From Christensenella sp. UBA4263 (GTDB lineage Bacteria; Bacillota; Clostridia; Christensenellales; Aristaeellaceae), in NCBI GenBank assembly GCA_002395225.1, contig DGWH01000056.1:1-16225 (forward strand): 16,225 bases of DNA. The letters run 5' to 3'. Position numbers and translations under genes: made by a program. The notes beneath the pieces were generated by a model. That model saw nothing but the letters and a program-made list of their open reading frames with translations. It was not told where the DNA came from and ran no database searches. Shown here in pieces: positions 1 to 6,458 of this stretch (its first letter is position 1; each line of letters starts with the position of its first letter).

Positions 1-255
1 CCTACCATTTACAAGCTTCCCTTTGGTCCTTCACTGTGGATTGTCCTGTGCCGAATATGACAGCTGTAAGGTTACATTAGCCAAACAGACTCGACTAGCA
101 CAGGAGAACAGAGCTGTCATAGTAGTCCGAGAACCCTGAAATGACAGGGAAGGCCGTAAAAACGGATGCGGTAACGCCGCTCACATGGCGAAGGACAGCA
201 GTTAGATCTCAGTCCAGTACAAGAAAGGAATGCGCGTAAGGCGCACATATCATCT

Positions 256-315
256 ATGCAAGATCCGGACAAAGTACTGGAAGAACTCAAAAGACATTCC
301 CTAGAATGGAAATAG
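256..315 (+). pseudogene. Maturase N-terminal remnant, 19 codons
   Basis: A short frame begins MQDPDKVLEELKRHSLEWK and ends at TAG 313-315. From memory of the family, intron-encoded reverse transcriptases of one large bacterial group start with a similar M-Q-x-P-x-x-V-L-x-x-L-x-x-H/K-S segment and continue into the Y-x-R/F-x-R-L-Y-R-N-L-Y-N motif of RT domain 0. Here everything after the first 19 residues is missing, and domain V starts at 339. The remnant marks where the maturase used to begin within domain IV. A chance match is possible because the segment is short. Confidence 0.55.
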
Positions 316-338
316 TCCGCGAGTAGCAGTCTAATGGA

Positions 339-395
339 GAGCCGGATGCGGTGAAAGTCGCAAGTCCGGTTCGGAAGGAAGGAGACTTACCTTAT
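339..395 (+). ncRNA. Group II intron domains V and VI
   Basis: Domain V is the 34-nt hairpin at 339-372. It starts GAGCC and ends GGTTC, carries the catalytic AGC triad at 340-342 and is capped by a GAAA tetraloop; the two arms pair with the usual two-base bulge. Domain VI follows at 375-393 as AAGG-AAG, loop GAGA, CTT-A-CCTT, with a single unpaired adenosine at A389 on the 3' strand, the expected lariat branch point. A389 is the seventh base from the presumed 3' splice site after T395 (intron end AT, consensus AY). The domain VI 5' strand also contains an AAGGAG Shine-Dalgarno-like run that would serve the GNAT start codon. Confidence 0.85.
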
Positions 396-936
396 GATTG
401 AAAAGGCGGAATTTTACGATCTGGCACGGATCAGTGAGATCTATGAGGCAATTCACGATGAGGAAGCCGCCGGGCATCTGACGACGGGCTGGATACGGGG
501 CGTTTATCCGACGGCTGAAACAGCGCGGGCAGCCCTTGGCCGGGGAGATCTGTACGTGGAAAGGGAAAACGGGCGCGTGGTGGCCGCGGCAGTGATTAAC
601 CGCATTCAGCCGCCCGGCTATGAATCGGGCACGTGGACCATCCCGGCGGAGCCGGAGGAGGTACTGGTACTCCATACCCTGGTGGTGGATCCGAAGGAAT
701 CCGGCAAAGGATACGGGCGGAGCATGATCAGGGCATATGAACAGATGGCAGGTCAGGACGGGAGCCGTGCGCTGCGGATGGATACCAATGCCCGAAATGT
801 GCAGGCCCGGGCCATTTATGCCCATCTGGGGTACAGGGAGGCCGGGATCATCCCGACGACATTCAACGGGATTCCGGATGTTTATCTGGTGCTGCTGGAG
901 AAGAAGCCGCCGGATCAGGACGTGAAAACAGCGTGA
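394..936 (+). CDS. GNAT family N-acetyltransferase
   Basis: A 180-aa GCN5-related N-acetyltransferase that would transfer acetyl from acetyl-CoA to an unknown amine in the cytoplasm. Motif A is clear: the beta4 strand VLHTLVVDP (92-100) followed by the pyrophosphate-binding loop K-E-S-G-K-G-Y-G-R-S (101-110), which fits R/Q-x-x-G-x-G/A. Motif B follows as MDTNARNVQARAIYAHLGY (129-147), with the Asn and Tyr usual in the family, then a C-terminal strand VYLVLLEKK. The start at 394 has GGAG at 381-384, nine bases upstream. Both the Shine-Dalgarno and the AT of the ATG belong to the preceding group II intron, so translation may depend on unspliced RNA, or splicing may rebuild the codon. The last 74 bp overlap the opposite-strand FUSC-HAD gene. 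The substrate cannot be told. Confidence 0.88.
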   Translation: MIEKAEFYDLARISEIYEAIHDEEAAGHLTTGWIRGVYPTAETARAALGRGDLYVERENGRVVAAAVINRIQPPGYESGTWTIPAEPEEVLVLHTLVVDPKESGKGYGRSMIRAYEQMAGQDGSRALRMDTNARNVQARAIYAHLGYREAGIIPTTFNGIPDVYLVLLEKKPPDQDVKTA

Positions 937-2227
937 GGGGTTCGTACATCCGGCTGACATGGTGCAGGAGATGGATGGAATCGTAGGCAGACTGACAGCC
1001 GTGGTCCAGTGTCAGTTCCACCGGTTCAGGATGAAACCCATCCGTTTCCAGATGCTCAAGCAGGACCTGCTGGGCATTGGGAATGGTGGCCTCATCTGAA
1101 TAAAGATACAGGCCGTAGGCGTTGGGAACGCTGACCTGCCGGATGTTCTCAATCCGGAGATGATGGTGCAGGATGATGGAATCCATTTCCGCGTGCAGGC
1201 CGGGATTCTCCTGATCCAGCGTGTAGACGATCTTGACGCAGACGATTTCAGCGGGATCAAAATTGTCCTCATCCAGGTAATAGCGGTACAGGGACCGGCG
1301 CATACGCTCCAGAAGCTTCAGATCATTCGGGCCGGGGGTCCCCCGGTGATACATATAGGTTTTGTTCCGGTGAATGGTGTAAATGAAATAGCTGGTTCCG
1401 AGATGATCCAGATAGGAGAGGAGCGCCGCGGAATGTTCTGCCGGAATGGTCTTTTTCCAGAGATACTCGCCTTTTTCGGTATCGTAGATGGCCGCGCCGT
1501 TCATGACGATGAGCGGCATGCTGACCCTGGTCGGATTCATCTGCATGAGGAAAAAGGCAGGGGCATGGTGGGACATGAGGCAGATCTTTGCACCGTCATC
1601 ATAGAGCTTGTTCAGCTGATACAGTGTGGTCCCGGAAATGTGGGACACATGGTCCGGCACCAGATCATGGGAATGGAGAAAAAACAGCCGGTTTTTGTTC
1701 TTCCGGCGGGGAAACCGGAAAATGTTGATGCAGATGGCAACGGCTGTACCGATGAAGACATCGATCAGGCGGATGGCGGCCTGCCGGAGCGGATCCTCAA
1801 TATCCGGAAACGTGATGACGACACAGAGGAAGACGATGGCAGCCAGACTGGCCGTATCCGGCATGCGTACAAGCACACAGGCATACAGGGAGATCAGGAC
1901 GCCCAGGGACATGAGGGTATACAGGATGGCAGGCCGCCGGCCCAGAATGGGGAACACCAGCATCAGAAGCAGGAACAGGAGACCCAGACCCGCGCCGATG
2001 CAGGTGCCGGCCAGCCGGTTCAGGGAATATTCCCGGGTATCACGGATATAGGGCTGCAGGCAGATGATGGCCGTGATAATGGACTCGGTCTGCATGGTTT
2101 CCCCATAGTAGCCCCGCAGATAGTAGATGATCAGGCAGATAAAGACCGCCAGGCTGGTCTTGACAATGCGCTGTCCCAGGTGCGGCAGACGCCGGATCTG
2201 TCCGGTGGAAAGAACCTTCTTTTGCAT
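863..2227 (-). CDS. FUSC/aromatic-acid-exporter-like membrane domain fused to degenerate HAD-like domain
   Basis: About 454 aa. Residues 20-170 form about six hydrophobic helices in the FUSC/aromatic acid exporter pattern (QRIVKTSLAVFICLIIYY, the QTESIITAIICLQPYIRDT loop, then NRLAGTCIGAGLGLLF). After a basic linker FPRRKNKNR the rest resembles a Cof-type HAD hydrolase: strand and SHHAP at motif II, then PLIVMNGAAIYD, the typical Cof cap entrance. The catalytic D-x-D of motif I is replaced by HSHD, and no GDxxND motif IV is present, so the HAD part is probably a binding or structural module. A longer frame opens at 2239, but I chose the ATG at 2227 because GAGG lies six bases before it and none serves the upstream ATG. 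It is the last gene of the aroD operon, 56 bp after miaA. The transported substrate is unknown. Confidence 0.75.
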   Translation of the reverse strand: MQKKVLSTGQIRRLPHLGQRIVKTSLAVFICLIIYYLRGYYGETMQTESIITAIICLQPYIRDTREYSLNRLAGTCIGAGLGLLFLLLMLVFPILGRRPAILYTLMSLGVLISLYACVLVRMPDTASLAAIVFLCVVITFPDIEDPLRQAAIRLIDVFIGTAVAICINIFRFPRRKNKNRLFFLHSHDLVPDHVSHISGTTLYQLNKLYDDGAKICLMSHHAPAFFLMQMNPTRVSMPLIVMNGAAIYDTEKGEYLWKKTIPAEHSAALLSYLDHLGTSYFIYTIHRNKTYMYHRGTPGPNDLKLLERMRRSLYRYYLDEDNFDPAEIVCVKIVYTLDQENPGLHAEMDSIILHHHLRIENIRQVSVPNAYGLYLYSDEATIPNAQQVLLEHLETDGFHPEPVELTLDHGCQSAYDSIHLLHHVSRMYEPLTLFSRPDPAASSPAAPDKHPESR

Positions 2228-2244
2228 TTTCGTCCTCATATCAG

Positions 2245-2280
2245 CTGCGCCCCGCTTCCGGGAAATGAAGCGAGGCGCAG
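2245..2280 (-). other. Strong intercistronic hairpin between miaA and the FUSC-HAD gene
   Basis: Fourteen-base-pair stem (2245-2258 with 2267-2280, one mismatch or G-U depending on strand) and an eight-base loop, lying right after the miaA stop codon (2284-2286) and before the FUSC-HAD start. No run of U follows on either strand, so it is not a canonical intrinsic terminator. It may stabilise the 3' end of the upstream message, mark an RNA processing site or lower expression of the last gene. Confidence 0.6.
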
Positions 2281-2283
2281 TTG

Positions 2284-3171
2284 TCAGTGTTCAAGAAAAC
2301 GGGAAACGGCTTCGGCTGCCTGGGAAAACGGGTCATTCTGCATGTCAAGCCAGAGAATATCCGGGCAGCGTCTGAACCAGGTCATCTGCCGTTTGGCAAA
2401 CTTCCGGATGGCCCGTGCCAGCTCATTCCGCATCAGACCGAAATCCGGCATGTCGCCGGTGAGATAGAGGGTAAGGTACCGGTATTCAAGGCCGAGGCCG
2501 ATGAGAAATTCTTTTGAGACACCCCGGTCAAGAAGCCCCTGAACCTCCTCCAGCATGCCGGCCTTAAAGCGGCGCTCAAGCCGCTCCTCAATGCGTTCCG
2601 CCAGCACCTCCCGGGGCCAGGAGACGCCCAGACGCAGGCTGTCCACTTTTTTGGTCCGGGTAGGAACCGCCGAATCGCCGTCGTGAATCCGTTCCAGCAT
2701 GCGCATGACCCGGTTCCGGTTCTGTGCGGTGACATCGGTGTCGGGCACCACCTGGAGGAGCATGGCATACAGCTCGGGCGTGGTGCGTTTTTCCAGTTCC
2801 GCACGGTAGGCGAGATCTGGTTCCGTATCGGACAGATTGTATCCATCCAGCACGGAATCCACGTAAAGGCCGGTGCCGCCCACGATCATGGGAAGATGTC
2901 CGCGGGCACTTATCCGGGGGATGAGTTCAAAACTCAGGCGCTGAAAATCAGCCATGGAGAAAAACTCGCCCGGATCACGGATATCAATCATGTGATGCGG
3001 GACACCCTGCATTTCCTCCGGCGTGATTTTTCCGGTTCCCAGGTCCAGGCCCCGAAAGACCTGGCGGGAATCGGCGGAGATGATTTCTCCCTGAAAAGCC
3101 CTGGCGAGCTGAACCCCCAGATCGCTTTTGCCGGAGGCGTTGGTCCCGACAACCGCTACGACTTTTTGCAT
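2284..3171 (-). CDS. miaA: tRNA dimethylallyltransferase MiaA
   Basis: A 295-aa protein that adds a dimethylallyl group from DMAPP to N6 of adenosine 37 in tRNAs reading UNN codons, such as the tRNA-Leu(UAA) encoded in this window. The P-loop GTNASGKS sits at 9-16, followed by SADSRQVFRGLDLGTGK (33-49), which carries the conserved D-S-R-Q-V and the substrate-specific GTGK, and then GGTGLYVDS (98-106). The C-terminal RAIRKFAKRQMTWFR motif binds tRNA. The family is usually about 300 aa, so this is full length. GGAGG lies five bases before the ATG. The upstream aminopeptidase ends only 18 bp away, so the two are cotranscribed. A strong hairpin follows the stop codon. Confidence 0.95.
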   Translation of the reverse strand: MQKVVAVVGTNASGKSDLGVQLARAFQGEIISADSRQVFRGLDLGTGKITPEEMQGVPHHMIDIRDPGEFFSMADFQRLSFELIPRISARGHLPMIVGGTGLYVDSVLDGYNLSDTEPDLAYRAELEKRTTPELYAMLLQVVPDTDVTAQNRNRVMRMLERIHDGDSAVPTRTKKVDSLRLGVSWPREVLAERIEERLERRFKAGMLEEVQGLLDRGVSKEFLIGLGLEYRYLTLYLTGDMPDFGLMRNELARAIRKFAKRQMTWFRRCPDILWLDMQNDPFSQAAEAVSRFLEH

Positions 3172-3189
3172 GAATCCCTCCGGAACAGA

Positions 3190-4599
3190 TCAGTTGTCAA
3201 GCGTGCCTGCACCGGCAAGGAACGCATTGTAGCAGCGGTATCCCTCATACAGGTCCACCTTGGAGATCACTTCCCAGGGGGCATGCATGGACAATACCGG
3301 AAGGCCGGAATCAATGACGTTCATGCCATATTTCGAGCACAGGTAGGCGATGGTGCCGCCGCCGCCCAGATCGACGCGGCCAAGTTCAGCCGTCTGGAAA
3401 CAGACCTCTGCGTCATCCAGAATCCGGCGGATCATGGCCATGAACTCTGCGTTGGCGTCATTTGAGCCGCTCTTTCCGCGGCTGCCGGTGTACTTGTTAA
3501 AGCAGATGCCGCGGCCGAGATAGGCGGCGTTGTTCTTCTCAAAGGCGCTGGAATATCCGGGATCAAAGCCCGCACTGACATCACTTGAGAGCATCCGGCT
3601 TTCAAGCAGCGTACGCCGCAGAGTCAGCTCGCTGCTGTTTCCCAGAGCGGCAAGGAACTCGGCCGTGACATTCTCAAAGAAATGAGAGGCCATGCCGGTG
3701 GCACCGACGCTGCCGATTTCCTCCTTGTCCGTCAGGATGCAGCACAGCGTATAGTCCGGAACACCGGTGAAATCCGTCAGGGCGCGCAGGGAGGGATAGG
3801 CACAGCAGCGGTCATCATGGCCGTAACCGAGGATCATGCTGCGGTCAAAGCCCAGGTCGCGGGCCTGTCCGGCCGGAACGACTTCCAGTTCAGCCGAGAG
3901 GAAATCCTCCTCGTCAATGCTGTATTTTTCCTTAAGCAGGGCAAGGATGTTTTCCTTGACCGGTTCTTTCTTCTTTTTCTCGTCCTTGCCGTTTTCAGCC
4001 ACCGGACGTCCGCCGATGATCAGGTCCAGGGCCTCGCCCTCAATGATCTTGGCCGCCTTTTTCTCCATCTGTTCCTGAGCCAGGTGGGGGAGAAGATCCG
4101 AGATGCAGAAAACCGGATCGCCCGCGTTCTCACCGACAACCACCGGAATCCGGGTGCCGTCCTTGCGGACCACGACGCCGTGCAGCGCCAGCGGCAGGGC
4201 GACCCACTGATATTTCTTGATGCCGCCGTAATAATGGGTATCCAGATACGCAAGGCCGGTGTCCTCATAGAGGGGATTCTGTTTTACGTCAAGGCGCGGG
4301 GAATCGATGTGTGCGCCGAGAATATTCATGCCCTCCTCAATGGGCTTAGAGCCGACGATGAACGCCATGAAGGATTTGTTCATCCAGTTCCGGTACACAC
4401 GGTCTCCGGCTTTGAGGACCGTTCCGCTGCGCAGGATGTCTTTCAGGTTGACAAAGCCGGCAGCCTCAGCCAGCTCCACAGAGGTCAGTACACATTCACG
4501 TTCGGTTTTGGACCGGTTCAGAAATGCCTTGTAGTCCTCTGCAAAGGCATTCAGCTTCTCCTCATCTTTCACTTTGGTCCATGCAACAGGTCTTTCCAT
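3190..4599 (-). CDS. apeA: M18 family aminopeptidase (aminopeptidase 1)
   Basis: A 469-aa cytosolic metallo-aminopeptidase of the M18 clan, which removes N-terminal residues (acidic or neutral) from peptides and usually forms tetrahedral dodecamers. Metal ligands and catalytic residues are visible in order: H97 with D99 in GAHIDSPR, the aspartates in GYGHDDR (260-264), the glutamates in LTDKEEIGS (289-297), D340 in SSDVSAG, and H439 in LSMHAPWE. The insert KDEEKLN...KTEREC at the start and the Lys-rich loop near 205-215 are normal variants. AAAGGA lies eight bases before the ATG and sits inside the end of aroD, whose stop codon is 6 bp upstream, so the two are probably translationally coupled. 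The length matches the family. Confidence 0.94.
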   Translation of the reverse strand: MERPVAWTKVKDEEKLNAFAEDYKAFLNRSKTERECVLTSVELAEAAGFVNLKDILRSGTVLKAGDRVYRNWMNKSFMAFIVGSKPIEEGMNILGAHIDSPRLDVKQNPLYEDTGLAYLDTHYYGGIKKYQWVALPLALHGVVVRKDGTRIPVVVGENAGDPVFCISDLLPHLAQEQMEKKAAKIIEGEALDLIIGGRPVAENGKDEKKKKEPVKENILALLKEKYSIDEEDFLSAELEVVPAGQARDLGFDRSMILGYGHDDRCCAYPSLRALTDFTGVPDYTLCCILTDKEEIGSVGATGMASHFFENVTAEFLAALGNSSELTLRRTLLESRMLSSDVSAGFDPGYSSAFEKNNAAYLGRGICFNKYTGSRGKSGSNDANAEFMAMIRRILDDAEVCFQTAELGRVDLGGGGTIAYLCSKYGMNVIDSGLPVLSMHAPWEVISKVDLYEGYRCYNAFLAGAGTLDN

Positions 4600-4605
4600 T
4601 GGAAA

Positions 4606-5361
4606 TCATCCTTTCTGATTCAGGTTTTCATGCTCTTTCTGAAGCGCCGCTCTGACCGCGGCAGCCGGCATCTGACCGGGAGCACTCCCGGTTCCGGCAC
4701 TGGCAAAGGTCATGCAGGAGCCGAAGCTTTCGCACTCCGTACGGGTCTGCATGCCCAGGGAACCCATGGATATGGCAATCAGGGGAATCTGCAGACGGGC
4801 TCTGGCCTGTCGGGCACAGTCGCAGAGACGGTCGACATCCTCGGGACTGTGGGGCATGACGGCCACTTTAGCCACATCCGCGCCAAGCCTTTCGATACAG
4901 GCAAACCGGCTCAACAGCTGCTCTGCGTCCGGCGTGCCCGAAAAGGAATGCCAGGACCCGATGACCGGTATTCCCTGCGCCCGGGCTTTCTGCCGGAGCT
5001 GCGCGAAAACACACTCCCCGGCGCTGATTTCAAGATCAATCAGGGAAAAGCCCGGATTCTCATCCAGCAGGCTGGACAAAAGTTCTGCGTACGTTTCCGG
5101 ATCGCCTTCGCCGCCGTCCCGCCGGGAGCGGCAGGTCAGCAGAAGGGGAATATCCCCGGCCACTGTTACCGCCTGCCGGATGACCGGCAGCGGATCTGCC
5201 GCGTGCAGCGTATCAATGCGGAGCTCGATCAGGTCCGGCTCCGCCGCGATGGCAGCCTGCAGATTTAAAAGGAACTCCGCCTCAGTGTTTCCGACGGCCG
5301 GAATACAGAGCTTCGGGATGCCGGTGCCCAGCAGGCGTTCATGCGGGATTGCAGTCATCAT
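4606..5361 (-). CDS. aroD: Type I 3-dehydroquinate dehydratase
   Basis: A 251-aa class I enzyme that converts 3-dehydroquinate to 3-dehydroshikimate in the shikimate pathway through a Schiff base. Visible active-site elements: the LIELRID strand (44-50) with E46 and R48, TCRSRRDGG (76-84), catalytic H138 in GSWHSF, Schiff-base K165 in VAKVAVMP, and ISMGSLGMQTR (197-207). The C-terminal TFASAGTGSAPGQM closes the barrel. Two ATGs stand in tandem at the start; a weak GGAAAGAG precedes them, and the first is annotated here. It heads the operon aroD-apeA-miaA-FUSC. I see no convincing minus-strand promoter upstream, where the divergent tRNA-Leu promoter lies. Grouping a shikimate enzyme with miaA is an unusual but functionally neutral neighbourhood. 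Confidence 0.94.
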   Translation of the reverse strand: MMTAIPHERLLGTGIPKLCIPAVGNTEAEFLLNLQAAIAAEPDLIELRIDTLHAADPLPVIRQAVTVAGDIPLLLTCRSRRDGGEGDPETYAELLSSLLDENPGFSLIDLEISAGECVFAQLRQKARAQGIPVIGSWHSFSGTPDAEQLLSRFACIERLGADVAKVAVMPHSPEDVDRLCDCARQARARLQIPLIAISMGSLGMQTRTECESFGSCMTFASAGTGSAPGQMPAAAVRAALQKEHENLNQKG

Positions 5362-5418
5362 GTTTCTCTTTCCGGCCGTATGAGGGCCTGATCAATGGCC
5401 GCAATGTCGTTCTTTGGC

Positions 5419-5447
5419 TTGACACAGCAGCGCAAACGTACTATAAT
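5419..5447 (+). promoter_or_regulatory. Sigma-70-type promoter of tRNA-Leu
   Basis: A consensus promoter: TTGACA at 5419-5424, a 17-base spacer and TATAAT at 5442-5447. Transcription should start near 5454, a few bases before the mature tRNA 5' end at 5461. A perfect match to both hexamers is typical of stable RNA genes. Confidence 0.92.
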
Positions 5448-5460
5448 TCCCACTGTTGTT

Positions 5461-5542
5461 GCTGATGTGGTGGAATGGCAGACACAGGGGACTTAAAATC
5501 CCCCGGCCCTAAACCGTGCGGGTTCGAGTCCCGCCATCAGCA
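5461..5542 (+). tRNA. tRNA-Leu (anticodon UAA)
   Basis: An 82-nt class II tRNA. The acceptor stem GCTGATG (5461-5467) pairs with CATCAGC (5535-5541) and A5542 is the discriminator base. The anticodon stem GGGGA/TCCCC encloses the loop CTTAAAA, giving anticodon TAA (5494-5496), which reads UUA and UUG. The T arm is GCGGG-TTCGAGT-CCCGC, and a long variable arm is present as expected for leucine tRNAs. CCA is not encoded (the sequence continues CTTT), so a CCA-adding enzyme is required. It stands alone between its own promoter and terminator. A36 and A37 make it a MiaA substrate. Confidence 0.96.
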
Positions 5543-5620
5543 CTTTCAGAGCTTCTCTATTTTAGGCATTCCTGTCTGGGGCGTCAAGTCCCGCCTGAGG
5601 ATTGCCAGTGCGCGCAGCTG

Positions 5621-5649
5621 ACACTGTCCTGAACGGACAGTGTTTTTTT
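5621..5649 (+). terminator. Rho-independent terminator of the tRNA-Leu unit
   Basis: A nine-base-pair perfect stem ACACTGTCC/GGACAGTGT with a five-base loop, followed directly by seven T residues on the plus strand. In the other direction the stem is followed by CAGC with no U run, so it serves the tRNA transcript and not the DUF6062 gene that converges on it. Confidence 0.93.
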
Positions 5650-5670
5650 ATCCGTCTTTTTGGAATCGCC

Positions 5671-6432
5671 TCAGTCATTGTGCGGCGGCAGTGCCGCCTC
5701 TTCGCCCACGATGGCGCCTGCCAGCCGGTTCAGCGCATGCTCCACGGAGTTTTTGGCCTCGGGCGTAGGCGCTATGCCGGCATTCCGGTAGTCAAACTGC
5801 TGGGTAAAGCTGTACAGATTCTTTTCAATCTCCCTGAGACGTCCGAGAACGCTTTCACGCAGGAGTGCCTCAAACTGAGGGCGTTCCTTTTCGGAGAGGG
5901 TTTCCTCTGCCAGATCCAGGAGCAGGGCAGTATGGGGCAGACAGGCTCCGCCGTGGGCCTCAAACATCTGCCGGAAGTCCTCCCGGTCAAGGGCCAGGCG
6001 GACCGTGGTAAAGGCATAGCGGCGCATGGTTTTCTCCAGCTGGTCGCAGATGTCGCAGGAATCGATCCGGGCCTGAATCCGTGCCGGCCGGCTCTCCTCC
6101 TTTGCGCCGGAGGCGCCGAAAAACGGAATTTTGGACCGCTTTTTCCCTGTTTCGCCAAGGGTTTCCTCCAGGGAACGGATCAGCTCCTGGAGATGGGTAT
6201 GGGTCATCAGGGCCAGACCGAGGCGGTTGCGGCGTTCATACATCAGGGTATAATGCCGGCGGCAGAAACCGGTCTGGTTTGTCCGTGTCCGGCATTCAGG
6301 TTCCATATAGGCGCTTGAAAGCAGGCCGTCAAGATAACCATCCTCACAGTTGATCTGAAGACGGCACAGCGGGCACTGGCAGTCCTGACGAAAGGCATCC
6401 AGCACCGGGATGGTGTCAAGTGTGTATTTCAT
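5671..6432 (-). CDS. DUF6062 family Cys/His protein
   Basis: A 253-aa protein matching, from memory, the DUF6062 family of Bacillota, whose function is unknown. Two similar metal-site-like pairs are seen: C20-x2-C23 with C57-x2-H60 (CPLC ... GFCRRH), and C126-x2-C129 with C164-x2-H167 (CDIC ... CLPH). The repeated CxxC/CxxH arrangement suggests two zinc sites from an internal duplication, or redox-active cysteines. No signal peptide or membrane segment is visible. GGGAG lies six bases before the ATG, and the upstream COG2509-type flavoprotein gene ends 26 bp away, so they form an operon. The link with two flavoproteins hints at a redox or cofactor role, which is inference only. Confidence 0.8.
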   Translation of the reverse strand: MKYTLDTIPVLDAFRQDCQCPLCRLQINCEDGYLDGLLSSAYMEPECRTRTNQTGFCRRHYTLMYERRNRLGLALMTHTHLQELIRSLEETLGETGKKRSKIPFFGASGAKEESRPARIQARIDSCDICDQLEKTMRRYAFTTVRLALDREDFRQMFEAHGGACLPHTALLLDLAEETLSEKERPQFEALLRESVLGRLREIEKNLYSFTQQFDYRNAGIAPTPEAKNSVEHALNRLAGAIVGEEAALPPHND

Positions 6433-6458
6433 AGGCAGCTCCCATCAGGTTGATCAGT

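Larger units (their letters stand above)
1..395 (+). mobile_element. Group II intron, 3' portion, maturase ORF deleted
   Basis: The stretch ends in a canonical group II intron 3' end (domains V and VI, annotated separately). Upstream lies structured, ORF-poor sequence that I take to be the end of domain I plus domains II-IV. At 256-315 an ATG opens a 19-codon frame beginning MQDPDKVLEELKRH, which resembles the N-terminus of a class of intron-encoded reverse transcriptases (M-Q-x-P-x-x-V-L...), but it stops at TAG 313-315. Only 23 nt later domain V begins. So the reverse transcriptase/maturase has been lost, leaving an ORF-less derivative that would need a maturase in trans to splice or move. 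The 5' boundary is not seen and probably lies before position 1. The 3' boundary is set by the AT that follows the domain VI stem. The intron identity is firm; the class assignment and the interpretation of 1-250 are inference. Confidence 0.8.

Noticed and set aside
1..395. Circularly permuted group II intron.
   Set aside because: Domains V and VI come after the maturase remnant and domain IV, the normal order.
1160..2467. 435-codon plus-strand ORF.
   Set aside because: It is the antisense shadow of the FUSC-HAD and miaA genes and is low in conserved-looking motifs. The same holds for the long plus-strand frames at 2683-3465, 3682-5268 and 6450-7634.
5430..5460. Minus-strand -10 (TATAGT) opposite the tRNA promoter as the aroD promoter.
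   Set aside because: No acceptable -35 lies at the right spacing; the hexamer is just the complement overlap of the tRNA -10.
5575..5600. GTCAAGTCCCGCC after the tRNA, similar to the tRNA T arm, as a tRNA remnant or att site.
   Set aside because: The match is only about 13 bases, no acceptor stem can be formed, and no integrase or element is adjacent.
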